The notes under the pieces are model-generated. The model made no database searches. It was not told the origin of the DNA and worked only from the letters and a program-made list of their open reading frames with translations. The translations under genes and the position numbers were made by a program. This document shows positions 4,707-5,487 of a DNA stretch of 5,487 nt, in pieces. Position 1 is the first letter of the stretch, and each line of letters starts with the position of its first letter. Source of the stretch: Geodermatophilaceae bacterium (GTDB lineage Bacteria; Actinomycetota; Actinomycetes; Mycobacteriales; Geodermatophilaceae); assembly GCA_013811805.1 (NCBI GenBank), contig JACCUM010000130.1:1-5487 (forward strand), in the 5' to 3' direction.

Positions 4707-5487
4707 CTACCTCGGTTTCGCGCGCGGCATCGGAGGCGAGACGGGATGTACCTCGCTGCCTAGTTGGGCCGGCAGAGCCTGGGCGTGCACGACGGTCAGG
4801 CTGGTGACCGCCCGGGTCAGCGCGACATAGAGCCGATGCAGCCCACGTCCCTCGGCGAGGACGATGGCGGCCGGCTCGACGAGGACCACATGGTCGTACT
4901 CGAGGCCCTTGGCCAGGCTCGCGGGCAGCACGGTGACTCGGCTCGGCTCCACATCGGTGCCGTCGCCGAGCCCATCCGGGTCAGTCGTCGACAGGGCGAC
5001 CGCAGGAACACCCCCGTCAGCCAGAGCCCGGGCGACGAGCGCCGCATCGGCGTCAGCGGCGATGACACCCACCGAACCCGGCTGTTCGAGCACCTCGCTC
5101 ACGATGGCGGGCAACGCTTGCCCCAGATCAGCGACCGCGCGCAGGGACACCGAACCGCGGCCGGGGCGCACCGAGGTGGCCGGAGGCAGCTGCGGCGCAA
5201 GGTCGGGCAACAGCCGGTTCGCCACATCCAGAATCTCGCCAGGCACGCGGTACCCGCGGGTCAACACCCGTACGACGGCCTCCGGCTTGCCCAGGGAGGC
5301 TAGGGAAATGGCCCAGTCCGTCGTGGACCACGGGCTGGTTCCTTGGGCGATGTCGCCCAGCACCGTGACCGACCCGGCGTGGGCTCGGCGGGCGACCGCT
5401 CGTAGCTGCATCGCGGACAAATCCTGGGCCTCGTCGAGGATGACGTGCCCGAACAGGTCGGTTCGCCGCAGCAGGCCCTCGACCTCG
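4707..5487 (-). CDS. HelD/HelR-type UvrD-like ATPase (RNA polymerase recycling), C-terminal part, partial
   Basis: The frame is open from the right edge to a TAG at 4707-4709, giving 259 residues; the N-terminal part with the Walker A motif lies outside the window. The visible part carries the later motifs of superfamily 1 helicases: VILDEAQDLSAMQLRA (15-30, Walker B), VLGDIAQGTSPW (42-53, motif III), LTRGYRVPGEILDVANRLLP (75-94, motif IV with its arginine), SLAKGLEYDHVVLVEP (190-205, motif V) and LHRLYVALTRA (216-226, motif VI). Together these resemble HelD-like proteins, which use ATP to pry stalled RNA polymerase off DNA. The GDIAQ...PW and GYRVP...SVRP stretches favour the actinobacterial HelR branch, some members of which protect polymerase from rifampicin. 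That sub-assignment is from memory; a UvrD/Rep DNA helicase is the alternative. A TTG at 5418-5420 lies inside the DEAQD-LS motif and is not a real start. The stop lies 58 bases upstream of the DUF427 start, so the two may be co-transcribed. Confidence 0.82.
   Translation of the reverse strand, partial: EVEGLLRRTDLFGHVILDEAQDLSAMQLRAVARRAHAGSVTVLGDIAQGTSPWSTTDWAISLASLGKPEAVVRVLTRGYRVPGEILDVANRLLPDLAPQLPPATSVRPGRGSVSLRAVADLGQALPAIVSEVLEQPGSVGVIAADADAALVARALADGGVPAVALSTTDPDGLGDGTDVEPSRVTVLPASLAKGLEYDHVVLVEPAAIVLAEGRGLHRLYVALTRAVTSLTVVHAQALPAQLGSEVHPVSPPMPRAKPR

Noticed and set aside
4163..4807. Plus-strand open frame of 214 codons opposite the DUF427 gene
   Set aside because: Shadow of the DUF427 coding strand; the minus-strand reading has two clear copies of conserved motifs, and this one has none.
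1..5487. CRISPR array, tRNA or rRNA genes
   Set aside because: No regularly spaced direct repeats, no tRNA cloverleaf-like segments and no rRNA-like stretches were seen on either strand.

Overview
This window looks like a chromosomal segment of a high-GC actinobacterium. The evidence is strongly GC-biased third codon positions, a GTG start, strong GGAG-type ribosome binding sites, a HelD/HelR-type helicase-like protein, and an E1-alpha protein resembling the mycobacterial/streptomycete branched-chain dehydrogenase. Genus and species cannot be read from it.

Layout. Positions 1-357 (+) hold the C-terminal end of a flavoprotein reductase whose start lies outside the window. It converges on five genes that all run on the minus strand. 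In transcription order these are: the C-terminal part of a HelD/HelR-type RNA-polymerase-associated ATPase (5487-4707, entering from the right edge); a tandem DUF427 protein (4648-3854); a LysE/RhtB-type membrane exporter with a GTG start (3688-3032); and the alpha (2869-1682) and beta (1685-708) subunits of a thiamine-diphosphate 2-oxoacid dehydrogenase E1. The last two overlap by ATGA. The 350-base gap between the converging ends (358-707) has no convincing gene. It holds two hairpins, one long imperfect inverted repeat, and a very short stretch resembling a transposase fragment.

How the genes work together. Only the E1-alpha/E1-beta pair is clearly a functional unit: the two form an alpha2beta2 decarboxylase that needs an E2 acyltransferase and an E3 lipoamide dehydrogenase. 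No E2 follows E1-beta here, so the E2 must be encoded elsewhere. The exporter upstream could relate to amino-acid metabolism by position only; its substrate cannot be read from sequence. The helicase-like and DUF427 genes are probably unrelated neighbours.

Most notable non-coding signals. (1) A 77-base imperfect inverted repeat (3758-3834) between the DUF427 and exporter genes looks like a dispersed palindromic or MITE-like element. (2) Beside it, a strong two-part hairpin (3705-3739) ends just before the exporter's ribosome binding site and can form a competing fold. I found no CRISPR array, tRNA or rRNA, and no clear previously undescribed multi-gene system.
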